Notes: generated by a model not told the origin, from the letters alone. A stretch of 64,000 bases of DNA from Phytoseiulus persimilis (GCA_037576195.1 CM075102.1:28206745-28270744), one strand, 5' to 3'; positions 52,092 to 64,000 are shown, counted from the stretch's first letter. Translations and numbers: made by a program.

Positions 52092-54067
52092 GCCATGAGA
52101 AGGGTTGGTGTCGAAGTGACCTGATCTCTTGGAAACGTTTGCTGTGACAGGGGGAATATTCTCCCAGTTTCGGAGTCGACTCAATGAGTGATGGAAGAAA
52201 ATTCTCGTTCTAATTTATTCCAGTGGCGTCTTTATCATTCGTTGCTGGTGAGTATCGTGGTCGCGAGCTCTCTAGGACAGGAGAGCACGACTACTCCAGC
52301 TATTACTCTCGACCAAGATGCGGTGACCGTTAACAGCACGGCTTCACTGCCAGCCTCCCTTGCAACAAACTCAACTATCGGAGACGGAAATTCCACCGCA
52401 CTCGAAGAGAGGCACATTTTCCCGGGTTCCCACGGTGGCTATGGGGGTTATGGAGGCTATGGCGGCGGAGCAGGAGGTTATCAGTCCGGTGGATACAATC
52501 AAGGAGGATATTCGGTTAGTATTTCACAGTTCAGCAAGCAGTAAGGTTCTGGTTTGATTTCGCTCTGGATCGATGTGCGCGGACGTCTTTGGTGGGAACG
52601 TTCCATAATGAATATTAGAAGTGCGCCGCGAGCTCCCGAATCAGATATGAATGTCTATGACGGCTCGCAACGCTCACAATTAAACTAAATCGATGAGAAT
52701 GTGAAGGTGCTGCCGGTCGAGCTTTCGATCCTCCAAGGATCGCTTGCGCGAACGCATCGTGTGGACCTGTCCGTGACATTTGTGATTGACCGACAGAGTG
52801 GAGCCTCTCATGGAACCTCCGGACATGCCTACAATCAGGGAGGCTCAGCCCAGAAAGCGTTCGGTTCGAAAGAAACTTTTGGAACCAAGGAATCGTTCGG
52901 GTACTCCAATGAAGATTCTCACTCCCAAGGCGCCGGACAAGAGAGTCACGGCTCGCAATACAGTCAAGGAGGTGGATCATCAGGTTACAAAGAGGCTGCT
53001 CATGGCGGCGGTTATGGGGGATCAATTTACGGAGGTTCGAGCTACGGCGGCGGTGGAGGTTCGTTTTCCACGATTTCCCCGCCATCATATCAAACACCGA
53101 ACAAAAGCAACTTCGTCCGCGCTGAAGCTGTCTGTGGAGGCCAATGACGGAGATTGTAAGATGACCCTTTGTCTCCCCAGGTGGAGGAGGATACGGAGGA
53201 GGGAGCTACGCTGCTGGAGGAGGATACGGAGGAGGGAGCTACGCTGCTGGAGGAGGATACGGAGGAGGGAGCTACGCTGGCGGAGGAGGATACGGAGGAG
53301 GGAGCTACGCTGGCGGAGGAGGATACGGAGGAGGAAGTTATGCTAGCGGGGGAGGATACGGAGCAGGAAGCCACGGCGGAGCTGGGGCTGGGAAAGTGTA
53401 CAAGGTCATTGCTGTGATCCCCATCGCTGGTCAAGGGGGAGGTCATTATTCCGGCGGTGATGGTGGAGGTCATTATTCCGGCGGTGGTGGTGGAGGTCAT
53501 TACTCAGGCGGTGGTGGTGGAGGTCATTATTCCGGCGGTGGTGGTGGAGGTCATTATTCCGGCGGTGGTGGTGGAGGTCATTACTCAGGCGGTGGTGGTG
53601 GTGGAGGACATTACTCAGGCGGTGGGGGCGGACATCTTGCCGGAGGACATTCGCAGTGAGTAGAGCACATCTTTGTTGAACAGTTTCACAATCCTTCAAG
53701 GAAAGCGGGTGGGGGTCCACGTCACGGAGGATACTTACATTGATTGATCGATTTCCACTGAGACGATCACCGTGGAGAATTAAAAATGATGAGTTTTGAG
53801 CTCTTTGATTTGACGTCACAACGTTCCAGGGCTGGATACTTGGAAGGGCAGCACTCGGCGGGAGCTTCGGCTGGGGCAGGCTCCTATGCTTACGACCAAG
53901 GATCTTCTGCAACGAAGAGCTTCGGCTCGAAGGAATCCTACGGAACCAAAGAATCGTATGGTTCTGAAAGCAGTTCGGCTCAAGCTCAGGGAGCGGGGCA
54001 TCAAAGCCACGGGGCCCAGGGGAGTTCCGGTTCCTTCGCAACTAGTGGCAAGGAAATAGTCTTCTGA
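52092..54067 (+). CDS. Secreted Gly-rich protein, gene D (full copy, about 424 aa)
   Basis: Well-supported exons are 52,224-52,514, 52,797-53,058, 53,181-53,655 and 53,830-54,067, in phase throughout. The first exon is uncertain: ATGAGAAGG at 52,092-52,100 followed by a weak GTTGGT donor would give MRR plus WRLYHSLLVSIVVASSLGQ, a plausible signal peptide; otherwise translation starts at 52,188. The pro-region has sequons (NST twice) and ends ALEERHIFPGSHGG. Then come GGYGGYGG, module 1 (AFGSKETFGTKESFG, QGAGQESHGSQ), GGGYGGGSYA repeats, a hydrophobic KVYKVIAVIPIAG, GGHYSGG repeats, and module 2 (SFGSKESYGTKESYG, QGAGHQSHGAQ), ending SGKEIVF. Exon 2 and the upstream DNA exist only here, so this is the complete copy. 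Function unknown. Confidence 0.8.
53181..53640 (+). repeat. Two coding tandem-repeat arrays in gene D exon 4
   Basis: The first array (53,181-53,365) repeats a 33-bp unit encoding GGGGYGGGSYA about 5-6 times. The second (about 53,436-53,640) repeats a 27-33 bp unit encoding GGGGGGHYSG about seven times. Their period is a multiple of 3. Between them sits a short non-repetitive hydrophobic segment. The same arrays occur at 10,688-11,147. Confidence 0.85.
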
Positions 54068-54087
54068 CAGAACTAGCATCTCTCAGC

Positions 54088-54093
54088 AATAAA
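54088..54093 (+). terminator. Poly(A) signal of gene D, copy 2
   Basis: AATAAA 21 bases after the gene D stop; identical to copy 1. Confidence 0.7.
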
Positions 54094-57000
54094 GGGTAGA
54101 ACCTCGAGGCGAATCGGTGTCGAGTTCCATCTTAATTTCGACTTCGGAGTCCGAGCTATTGGAACGGTCTCAGGACCTGGTTCCACACGCCAGCGGATGA
54201 TCCCCCCCGCTCAGTTTTGTTGACTCAATTTACCGTGTTCGGGAGCACTGTGGGTGATGCAAGGCTCGCCCTAAACTAGTGGATCAGATTTGCTCGAAGA
54301 AGATGTGACCAGCCTCCAGAGAATCGCCAGAGAGACGCTAAATAGGAGCGTACCAAGCGTTTCCGGGGGTGTGGATGCCGTTCTTCCACCGTTGCGGCGG
54401 TGAATACTACGGGTCATGAATACTGGCGTGGGCTTCCGGGAAACGGACGGAGATCTCGAAACACGGGCAGACTGCTGATCCATGGATTGAGACCAGTGGA
54501 GCCTGATTGCGGGGTTTCGGCTGTGGAGACAGACCCCCTCCCCCACCTGTCTGATCTGCTTTCGCTTGATTGAGTGTCCGCTATCCGCGGAAACGACGCG
54601 CTGATGATCCAGATAGCATTCACTATGCTTGCAAGCAATCCATCTGGATCATTCGGTACGTTCGAACGCTACTCTAGCTCTTCCCAGGAGCTCAGAATCT
54701 GCTCGTGGCTCGACCGATGTGTTGACAGTTTTCGATGAAAATGCAACTATCTCGAAAACCACGGAAGATAGCGGTTTCCGGTTTGTCGCATCCGGACCAG
54801 GAGCTCTTGTTACATCGAAATTAAAAAAAAGCGAGTCGTGTCTCGAGCTTTTGAGGTTCAGAGTTTGCCATCCGAGCTGACCAGATTCTGAGACGGAGAA
54901 GATTTCCCTCCAGGTAACTGCCTGTTTGATAATCGTCACGTGTCTGTGAATTTTCAAGGGCCACTTCATCCCTGGAATTATTTTCTCAGTGAATTCGGCG
55001 AGCTTCAGCCAGAGCTCATGGAGTCGATTACGTCGGTCATGGAGTTGGTCGATAATTCATGTTGGAATGCACGCAAAAACGTCTTTCAAAATGTGGGAAA
55101 GTCGAGCGCGTCGTTTTTTTCGGCCGTCACTTGAACTCCAGGCAGAAAATAGGCGACTGGGGCCGTTTCCGACCAATAGAGCGAAATGGTCACCCCCCCC
55201 CCCCTAACTGATGAGACGGGACCGGAATCTTTGATACTTGACTCCTCCAACCAAGCGTTCAGTCTACTCCGCCAACCGACAACTATCCGCTTCTCTCGGC
55301 TCCATATTTCCACCTGATGTCCGTTTCTTCAGTGGAATTCGAAGAGCAACCTTTCCATTCCTCATCGAGCCTCACGAATGTGCTCTTTCTGAACGGTGAA
55401 ATGTGTTTTCCAAGAGGGAGCTGGATTGGGAGGTCAATGGATCCCAGAATGTCGTATTTCGCGTAGTCTTAGATGAGGCTTTTTTCCGCTGGATGCATCC
55501 TGCTCCAGAGTTATGAAATTCGAGGCGGACAGCTCCAAGATTTCCGGACACCTTTCTCCATGCGGACCGAAGCTCTTCGCAAGATTTCGAATCCGCGAAC
55601 ACAAGACAGAACCGCGGTGATTCTGCACATGTTCATCGCTCATCTTTACCCATAAGAGCATGAGTGTAACATGTGTGTATGACAGAATCTCAAAAGCCCG
55701 AGAGAGCTGAGAAACTTCCCCGAGGAGGAAATGGCCGTCGACGGAACCGTTCACAGCAGAATATCTGCCCAGCTCCTTCGAGGCGCACTATCAGGTACGA
55801 GGGAGTGAGAGCCTCTTTCTCTCTTTATTCCAGCGATTTTCTCAACCATACGATCAGATCATTCTCGCTCGGACAGAACGAGTTTGCCCTTGGATCTCCC
55901 AGCTAATGAACGAGCATTTTCAATGGTCCACAGGACGACATTGAGACGTAACGTGGGGCATCCCCAGGGGGAAAACACGGTTGGTTATCTCTTCTGGTGT
56001 TGATTATACCGCGAAGCCTGGAGAAACACGAGTAAGAGTCCAGACTTCGACGAATAGACTCAAGGATACGTCGGCTATGATTTTGGGGCGAATGAATTTT
56101 ATACCAGTATGCTCGGAGAGGCGACAACTGAAACCAATCAATCGGTTACTTTACTCTGCCATCATCGGTCAAGCGCCGACTTCCGCAGGGGGATGAGAGG
56201 TGATCGATCTCTTATCGAATCGCGGAGCTGCTTGGGGCTGTTCTGATCAGTGTATGCTCAGGCCTATCCAACCCAGCGTATCCTGATTTGCTCGATTTTT
56301 TTCCGATTTCCGCTTCTCCCTCCTCTCCGCGGCTTCACTTGAGTTCGAAGAATGTGTCTCTTTGAAGTATCAAGACAGTCTGTGTTGAAGAAGTATTGTG
56401 TCGACTCCGGCCGTAATCGATGGAGTTTGGGATCGTGATGAGGGGAAGATGTCCATGAAGCGGAACAATGTTGACTCCCAGGGTGCTTTGTGATGTAGCC
56501 AGAGTGCTCAACGTGGTTCAGCATCGTCTGCTGGTACGACGAACCCATCTTCTGATAAGAACAATACTCCAGAAAATCCCAGTGCAGTATCCCGGCAAAG
56601 AAACTCCTGAGTTTCTCGATAGAGCGTTGGGCCTGGAGTCAGAGCTATCGTGATAGCTGTCATTCCTCCGCCGATTTGATTCCTCTGAAGCGATCAAATA
56701 GAGTTCTACTTCTCTCAAGGAAACCAGAACTCTCGATACCTCTCTCGTCAAGAATCTCATTCATTTTCTGGATTATCATGTAGGAAACAGGGGCCTTCCT
56801 CCCAATCGTTATCGAGGACAACAGAAACCTCCTCCCCTCTTATGAGATGATCCAGAGACGGCTTCGCAGATGAACTTGACAAGAACGATATCGACTCTCT
56901 AATAATTCACTCCGGATCAAGCCAGGCTCTCAATTTTATCTGCCACGTAGCGTGGGACACGCAAAATTTCCATCTGTCATATTACGGTGACCTCCGTCTC

Positions 57001-58693
57001 CAGCTCGGAAAGACATGCTTGACAGAGTACAGGTACCGCGTTCCACAAACATCCATGAGACCGGACAGAGAAAACCGGGATGTCCACCGCCCGAGGCGAC
57101 GGTGAAAGAACTGATTTCGTTCTTCACAGAAATCGTCTGTGAGTGCTACGAGACGAGTGGAATTGTCTGAAAACCGAACCGGGCTGCTGGGGAATTCTCG
57201 TTATTCTGCCGAAATCTGGCTGAGATAAGCTACGAAGACTGACCAGATTGTTTTGGGTTGCGGGAATTCCCAGGACGCTCTCTCTCTAATGTAGAATTAC
57301 AAGCATCGAGTCAGGACAACGTGCTCTGCTCAATGCACGTAGTCTCTTTGGAATGGGCTCGCGACTGAGCGATGATGATGAATTTATTTCCTGAGGTGAA
57401 GTTCGAGAAGGAAGGCAAGAGAGTCCCGCTCAACCCGGATCATAACGTTTTCCGCATCATGAACTCGAGGAAATGGAATTCACAACACACTGAGATATGC
57501 ATCGACCTCGAGTGAGCGATCGCCCTTCACCGTGAGGTGGATGTCGCTGGAGGAGAAATGGGTGGTCCTAGCGGGGACCAATCAATGTTCCCAGGGGCTC
57601 ACAATGGAGCATTCGACAATTTATCGAAAGAACTCGGCCATCCTTCTTCTCGGGAGAAAGTGGAGGCCGTAATCGGTCCCGGCCGCGGCAGCCGATTCCC
57701 GACGCCTGTGTAAGCAACCACTATGCCACGAAAACCAGTAGCCATCACACGTGACTTGCGCTTGCAGCGATTGTCCGTGAGGTTCTTTAAATTATCTCAT
57801 TCCACGACAAGGATTTACACACTTCGAAGACGGTGGCATCGACCGCTGGAGGAGCAATCAAAGCCATTCCTCAAAAGTTCGGTCATTGGAAAATTTCGTT
57901 AACTTTGTTTCTCCCGGGCAGAAAAAGCCACGCAGTTCTGAGAGCCGTTCATCAGTAGGGTATGAGTCATTTCTGGAAAATTAAAGGTTCGCGAAGCGGA
58001 GCGAGAGACTACGCTTCAGGAATTCACAGTTTTTTGCCCATGTTCTCGTTAATTCAGAACGCTGAACCGATATGGCTATAGACATGCCGGTAACAGAAAA
58101 AAAAAAACACTTCAGTGTAGAGCTCTCCCTCAGCAGTATTCATCGGTTGAAGAGCTTGACCACAGGCTCAATTCGGGAAAATCACGATATTATTTGAAGA
58201 AACCGTCCTGGATCGCCAGCGCTCGCGTAACACATCAAATGTGCTTCTCCAGAACAAAAAGCGTTTTCGGCTAGAGTTCAGGCGCACATTTCGTCCCCTC
58301 ACCTTTTCCATGGAATATCTTACGTTCCCCGAGTTGATTTGCTTTCCCAATTGGTTGATGAAATAAAAATCTCGCGTGAGTGAATCGGAGGAGGTGAGCC
58401 AGCCAAGCGGCCAGACCGGCAATGAATGACAAGGGGAGACCGGCAGGCATGTGACAAAGCAGCTTTCAATGCTGAATCTCTTTTTTGACCGTTTTCTAGG
58501 AGCACGTGGGGAGCATTGGCGCGCGGTCTTTTCCGGCATGGTGTCGCTCGCAAACAATGCGTCTCACGATGACGCTGTTTGACCGCTCATGGAAGCCGTT
58601 CTTGAAATTGTCGGAAAACTAGCCAGGCGAGAAGCCGCCTCCGGGGAAGTACGAACGTTTTCGCCTTCTCTGCCGAAAATCGTCGCCGCCGTC
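54094..58693. other. Intergenic DNA inside duplicate copy 2
   Basis: Same 4.6 kb as 11,601-16,202, without recognisable genes. The poly-C run near 55,195 and the poly-A run near 58,098 are each one base shorter than in copy 1. Confidence 0.5.
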
Positions 58694-58699
58694 TATATT
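58694..58699 (+). promoter_or_regulatory. TATA-like element of gene E, copy 2
   Basis: TATATT 43 bases before the ATG at 58,742, identical to copy 1. Confidence 0.5.
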
Positions 58700-58741
58700 C
58701 TGGGTGTTCTCGACCGGGCACCGATCATTTTCCACAGAGAC

Positions 58742-61093
58742 ATGAGAGCGGTAGGTGCCCTGGTTGTACCACGCATCAGTGTAGCGCCGAGACCTGTGGA
58801 AGCACAAAATTTTAGAGTTGGTGACCGACCAGTGAATCATCTGTGATGTTTGGTCTCCAGGTACTGTTGCTATCCATTTGTGGCGTAATTGTGTGGGGAG
58901 CTCCCACGACAGTTGCTCCGGTGGAAGATGTTTCGAGCACGATCGAGCCGGAAAAATCTTCAGAACTGCGCTCTGCAACTTTCAACTCAAACGTTACTGT
59001 GGCCGCGAACGCCACGGACGTAGACGAGAAGATCTTCCCGTTCAACAATCAAGTATTCGGCCTCCCCTTCGTGAGTACATAAGAATGCGTAGAGAAGATT
59101 CAAACCAGACAGTGAGTCCTGCGACTCCATTCCTTGAATTCCAAGGCTGCGGTCTCAGATCATCACTCTTGACTCCGATCTACATCTTCCAGCCGGGATT
59201 CCAGAGTGCCCAGAGTCCTTTCGGTAATGGGTACGGTCTGAACCCATCATTCTCACCATTCCAAGGAAATATTTACGGTAAAGCCATCTCCACTCGATTC
59301 CTCTTCAACGCGGACTCGCCTCCGCCACGGACTGAAGACTTCGTTCTTTGTTTGTAGGGCAGTATCCACACAGCCAGAACGTCTTCCCGCAAGGACTGTA
59401 CTCACCTCAGGGTCAGAACCCTTTCTACGATCAAGGACCCGTACAGCCTGCTCAAGTTTTAGGCCAACCGGGTCAATTACCTGGGAATCAAGGGTTCCAA
59501 CAAGTTCCGCTCCAGCTCCAGGGTCCTATTCCACAAGCGCCTCAAGGCTCGTTCCCGCAGGGCCAGCCACCACAAGGACCTTTCCAACAAGGACAATTCC
59601 CTCCGAACCGTTTTCCTCAGCAACAATTCCCCCAGAATCGATTCCCCCAAGGACAACCAGTGTCTCCCGGGAGCGGCAATAATGATAACAGTGAGCGACC
59701 ATCTGCTCCGAATCCGGCGAGCGCGAATGGGAGTGGTGATCCTGAAGCCAACGAACAGCCTCAATCCGAAAACCCAAGCGGGGCTAGCGGTCAAAAAGAG
59801 CAGCAAGATGGGTCGCCGCCCCGATCTGAGAACCCTGGCGGAGAAGCAAGTAGGCCGAACCCCAGCGAGGGTGCGGGCCAGCTCCCAGGTCAGTTCCCAG
59901 CTGGATACCAGGACTTCCCGCAAACTCTGACTGGATCTCCGGAACGTTTCCGAAACGGAGGCCCGGCCTTTAATCAGAACTTTTTCTCACCGTCGTATCA
60001 GTTCTTGCCGAACGGACAATTCCTGCCCCAAGGGTTCGGCGGCCAGCTTTTAACACCCGGGGTATTTGCAGGGCAAGGCAATGGCCCTACGCAGTTGAAT
60101 CCAAACCAACCTCAAAACCCCCAGGGACAAGGTCAGCTGTTCCAAAGCTCCCAGGGAGGGCCCCCACAAAACTTCCAGAGCCCCCAAGGCTTCTTTCCCC
60201 AGGGCGGATTTCCACCCGGGTTCCAAGGCGGCTACCCGCAGGTTCCTCAGGGTGTGTTCACGCAAGGCCCTCAAGGAGCGTTCGTACCGAGCCCGCAGGG
60301 GGCGATCCCCCAGGGAGCCGCACCGGGCCAGGGACCCTTCCAGACCGTCAACCCACAAAACTTCCCACCTCCAAACCCCGGACCGAATCCTCAGAATAGT
60401 GAAGAATCAGGACAGGGGGGCGCGAACCCAGCTGATTCCCCAAACAGTCCCGACGCCCAAGACGGCCCGAGCACTCAGTCACGCGGCGTTCCTCAAGGAG
60501 ACGTTACCGTAGCCGGTAAGAACTAGGAGCGCTTGTGAATCGCATGCTGTAACGCCAGTTGCCGGAGAGGGGACCAAAAATATTCAGCGTAGTGTTACGA
60601 CAGGTGGAATAGTCTCCGATGCTCCTGTCAGGCCGTTCGAAAATTTCGAAGTGAAGCGGCCCATTGCTCTCCCCGTGAAAATCAATCCTGTCACCTCAAT
60701 GAAAATAATTCCACCACCAGGACCAAACCAGCAAAGTCCCTTGCCGGTCGATCAGGCTCCGCAACCCAGTCAGGGGTGAGTGAATGAACTGGGCCAACCT
60801 TCGGAGGAAGTTCGTTCACTCGAACAAGCCTTTCTCCTACGACTTTCTCCAGCACTCTTCCTTCTGCTCACTGCTCCGCGAAAGCACCTACACCGCTTCG
60901 ACCAGTGAGGTCGTCTTCCGATGTTTGCGAGTCGCTCTCGCAGATCTTAGTCGCGTGCGTTTCTTCCAGGAGTGAGTTGCGATCACCGCCTGGTGATATG
61001 TATAACGAGGTGTCTGCCGTCGAAGCACCAGCAAAACAGACCGAGAGAACATCGAATACTGATAGACCCGCGACTCGGAGACCTGACCCCTGA
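58742..61093 (+). CDS. Secreted Pro/Gln/Gly-rich protein, gene E (copy 2)
   Basis: Exons are 58,742-58,750, 58,861-59,070, 59,193-59,277, 59,358-60,515, 60,559-60,775 and 60,970-61,093. The coding sequence is the same as the copy at 16,251-18,602, with MRA micro-exon, signal peptide, pro-region ending DVDEKIFPF, PQG-rich body and basic/proline tail. The 3' flank is cut at 61,311, before the AATAAA seen at 18,840 in copy 1. It probably represents the same gene, counted twice. Confidence 0.75.
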
Positions 61094-61311
61094 GGCCGAA
61101 TCTGACCCCAGAATACTTTGTTGCGGAGAAAATGCCAATTGTCAGACTGTACTTGCCCCGATAGGAGCCGGCCAAGCCAGATGATGGATTATTGTAGTGG
61201 AACAGGGTGTTCGGTGCCGAAATCTGACAGTGATCTGCATGGTGATATAACATAGCACAACCCGGAAGGTTCTTTATGCCGAGAACAATCTACTCCTGTT
61301 GTTTCTTCGAC

Positions 61312-61312
61312 N
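61312..61312. other. Single N: assembly junction at the end of duplicate copy 2
   Basis: Identity with copy 1 runs to the last base before this N (61,311 matches 18,820); the next base is unrelated. Together with the N at 10,310 this brackets a terminally redundant segment. Confidence 0.85.
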
Positions 61313-63418
61313 CATCGTTCCGTCGCCGTAGTTCCGGGTTTTTAGCAGCGGCTGCGCCAGCATACATAGTTTCCACAAGCGGGCGGGAGTACGGCGACGG
61401 CGAAGACGTCAATAAGCGTGTGACGAGCTCCTCTGTGTACCGAAGCTCCGACTCCGAAGCCCTCTGTGCTCCCGACGTGCTGTGGCTGTGATCGGCAGCC
61501 CACGTTTCTGAGTCAGCTCGGATTGACGTCCACCGCACGAGAGGCGATCTGAGTGACTGGCGACAACGACAACGTTGTTGATTGTCCGTGCGTCGGGCTG
61601 TCGGACCGCTGCCGCTTATACGCAACGTGCAGCAGAACCTCCCTTGAACTTTGGTAAGTGGGAACCCATAGTCACGTCTCGTGAAGCCGGTCCGGAGCCA
61701 TTGCCGGCTCATTCCATGATTTTGCCAGAAGCTCGGTCCAGGGGAAATGTCGAGCATCATCCGATTACCAATTGCACAGTGGCACCGTTACGGCGCCGGC
61801 GATCGTGTCGATGCTATGAACTACTCGAGGCCTGGTCCCCGTTCAAGTATCAAACCTTTGACCGACGCATCAGCTGCCGATCTTCTACCTGAGTAGCCTG
61901 ATTCGTGAAAAAAGTAGCGATCTCGTTCTACAGAGCGAATACGCCCGGAAGGGGCTAACTTTCAAATGGACCTCCTGGACACTCGGGTCGCGAATCAAGA
62001 AAAGTTGAACTTAATTGATAGTCTCGGTCGCCTCAGAAACATTGTCACGCAGGGTTCAGAGAGGTGTGTGGCATTCCACGAGCTATGTGGTTGTGACTAC
62101 CGCTCGTTCCGCGGCTGTTGTTGTGGTTATTGTTGTGCAAGGGCTCCCTAGCTCGTAGGCAACCAGACAGGCTGACTCGCCGGCTGGTCGGCTCACTCAC
62201 TCAGTTGGGCGGTGGTAATACTGCTGTTGCGGCTCCTCCTTCTACTTCTTCGCATTGCTGCGGCGGAATCGTTGCGAGAGTTGGCCATACTTGAGTGGCG
62301 GGTGTCCGCTGCCGCCATTCATTCAGTGGTGTTCTATTGTTGTTACCTGTTGACATCTCTCATTTTGTTACTGGTTTTGACGCTCCTGCTGCTCGTGTTG
62401 GGAATCGGTAGCTTTCGTCTTCAGCGATGGCGCTTCAGTGTTGCTGGAGTCTCGTCAGTGACTCATGTTTGTGCCGATGGGCCAGACGCGTGAGGAATTC
62501 CGTCTGCTGTTGTCAGTGAGTTTCCCGCAACGAAATACCTTAGGTTGTCCTTTTCGTTTGCTCAGCTTATTTTCTTGATTTTGTTCACACAGTGTTGTTG
62601 TCCGGAACACTACAAGAGCATTCACACTCCTAAATGCTCACAAGTCGCTGAACCTGGGCTGATTCGTAATCATTTCAAGGCTTGGTCCACATAACTGCAT
62701 CTGCTCACTCATCTGAAACATCATCGAAACCGTTCGCTTGTCAGTGTTGCTTTGAAAAGCAGCTTGTTGTCTACCTGCGCGGAGTAGGAGCTTGGTTCAA
62801 GCAATGATCTTCTGGAGGGCATCGTAAAGAGGAGAACATTTGTTCCGAAGGAGAATTCCATCGAACAAGTTTTCGGGCTGCTCGCATAAGTTCGTTGGTT
62901 AACGGGAGCGGAGCACTTCCCGTCGAAGCAGACGTTGGATTTTTGCTGCACATTTCCGTACGAAAGTTGATTGAAACTCGGAAGTTTTCTCTCCCTCGTC
63001 GAAAGTTTCTCGTCTCCAAAACTTCCACAAGAACCCTTCAATGACGGATTTTTCAATTTTTTCTCTTCGCCATCACTGGGTTCCGTAGCCGTCTTGAATA
63101 AAAAAATGAGCGAAAATACCCGAAAATCGCTTCCCCGGCTCCAATCCTCAGGTGTAGGCCTTCAAATGGGGTGTTTCTTCAGCTGGCTTACAACGGTGAA
63201 GCTGCGCAAGCGTCGGCGAGGTTGCCGAGCACGCTCGTCGATGTGAGGGTTGTCAAAGCTTTCAAATGATGATACAATGGAGCTTCGCGGACGTTATGAC
63301 TCGTTTGCTTCCTTACTCATCTGCCCACTTTCCACTGGGACGACTCACAAAAGCCGACCTTTTCAGAAATGCGCGCTTGGCTTCCCGTTAGTGACTTTGT
63401 GACCTTTTAGGATAGTAC
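61313..63418. other. Unassigned sequence with GTT-rich low complexity
   Basis: About 62,080-62,400 is rich in GTT, TGC and CTG triplets and yields a leucine-rich frame (62,212-62,493) that looks like low complexity rather than a gene. No domain or splice structure is seen. It could be a 5' UTR or promoter of a gene beyond the window. Confidence 0.35.
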
Positions 63419-63530
63419 GGAATGGCTTCGCTGTCATCGAACGAATGCTTTGGAATTCTCTTCCGAACCCTCTTGTAGCAATCAGTGTATTGAAAGGATT
63501 AGAGAGCTCTCTAAGGTGTCCGATAACATT
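63419..63530 (+). mobile_element. Possible non-LTR (LINE) reverse transcriptase C-terminal remnant
   Basis: The frame reads RNGFAVIERMLWNSLPNPLV, close to the R-x-F-x-V-x-x-x-x-x-W-N-S-L-P signature at the end of many Jockey/CR1-type pol proteins. No upstream RT motifs were recognised, so this would be a short 3' remnant. The similarity is short and could be chance. Confidence 0.3.
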
Positions 63531-64000
63531 GGCATCAATTGCAAAGCCTGGCTGGCCGGCTACCCGCGTCAACGAAAGTTCATCGTATGAGAAACCAGAG
63601 CAAAGGCTAAGTTCACGAAAGCTCATTGAGGAAAGAAGACTCGTCTGTTTTCAATAGAGAGTAGGACACGGCCAAGACATAGTCTGCTCTGTTTTGCACG
63701 TCTCCTACGCCGTACCGCTCCGCATCCCCGAAATCGTTCCACTGAACCCGGACGCAGAGCTTTTCTCCACAAACTTGGTGAAGTTGTGGTGCACCCCAAT
63801 GATGCAGATCGTATTGAAAGTAGAGCTCTCTCCCGTTTCCGACCAGGTCGGATCCGGTCGAGGTGGAGCCCTGACCATCCTTAGCTGATAAGATCTGAGG
63901 GGATCATTCGAAAAGCTTCAAATCCGAGCAGTTCTGATCGTCGTCAGGAGAACGAGCGGCAGTCCAGCGATCCCGACTCCAGTTCCTCTCGTGGCGAACA
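63531..64000. other. No gene recognised
   Basis: Short frames on both strands only. Confidence 0.4.

Larger units (their letters stand above)
52806..61311 (+). repeat. 8.5 kb direct duplicate, copy 2
   Basis: Direct copy of 10,313-18,820; it differs by one C and one A in homopolymers. It begins inside an exon of gene D that is intact on this side, and ends at the base before the N at 61,312. No terminal repeats or target duplication mark the edges, so nothing suggests transposition. Confidence 0.95.

Noticed and set aside
62212-62493. Leucine-rich 93-codon frame as a membrane protein
   Set aside because: It arises from GTT/CTG triplet low complexity; no clear start context or homology.

Overview
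This is eukaryotic nuclear DNA, most likely from an arthropod. Genes are split by short GT-AG introns (about 60-370 bp), base composition is near 50% GC, and poly(A) signals and TATA boxes are metazoan in style. The four conserved genes are clear animal orthologues. Secreted Gly-rich proteins with a tiny first coding exon resemble arthropod cuticle, silk or cement genes. Compact introns and moderate GC would fit a parasitiform mite, but that placement is inference.

Layout: 1-10,309 is mostly non-coding, with two related long-inverted-repeat MITEs (1,375-1,826 and 8,199-8,855), one possible small secreted peptide gene (3,274-3,453, minus) and a decayed DDE transposase fragment that stops at a single N (10,310). 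10,311-18,820 is an 8.5 kb block holding the 3' exons of a Gly-rich gene (gene D) and a whole Pro/Gln/Gly-rich secreted gene (gene E). 20.1-33.6 kb is a housekeeping block: NASP (minus) head to head with UTP15 (plus), then RAB14 (plus) tail to tail with BAG2 (minus). About 34-45 kb is gene-poor and contains an old BEL/Pao fossil. 45.0-54.1 kb carries four plus-strand secreted Gly-rich genes (A, B, C, D). 52,806-61,311 repeats the 10,313-18,820 block almost perfectly. 61,313-64,000 shows only a possible LINE tail and low-complexity sequence.

The most important structural point is that copy 1 starts within 2 bases of the N at 10,310 and copy 2 ends at the base before the N at 61,312. The copies differ in my comparison only by two homopolymer lengths. 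The segment 10,311-61,311 is therefore terminally redundant by 8.5 kb. That suggests a contig-end overlap placed in the wrong order, a circular molecule, or a 42.5 kb tandem duplication. If the ends are overlapped, the locus reads A-B-C-D-E-NASP/UTP15-RAB14/BAG2 with one copy of D and E.

Genes A-E look like one secreted family. Each has a signal peptide split by an intron after 3-6 codons (less sure for D), then a short hydrophilic pro-region often bearing N-glycosylation sequons, a conserved E-(x)-R/K-x-I-F/L boundary, and a low-complexity Gly- or PQG-rich body. A, C and D share a repeated F-G-x-K/R-E-x-aromatic-G module. No function can be assigned from sequence alone; an extracellular structural or adhesive role is the natural guess.
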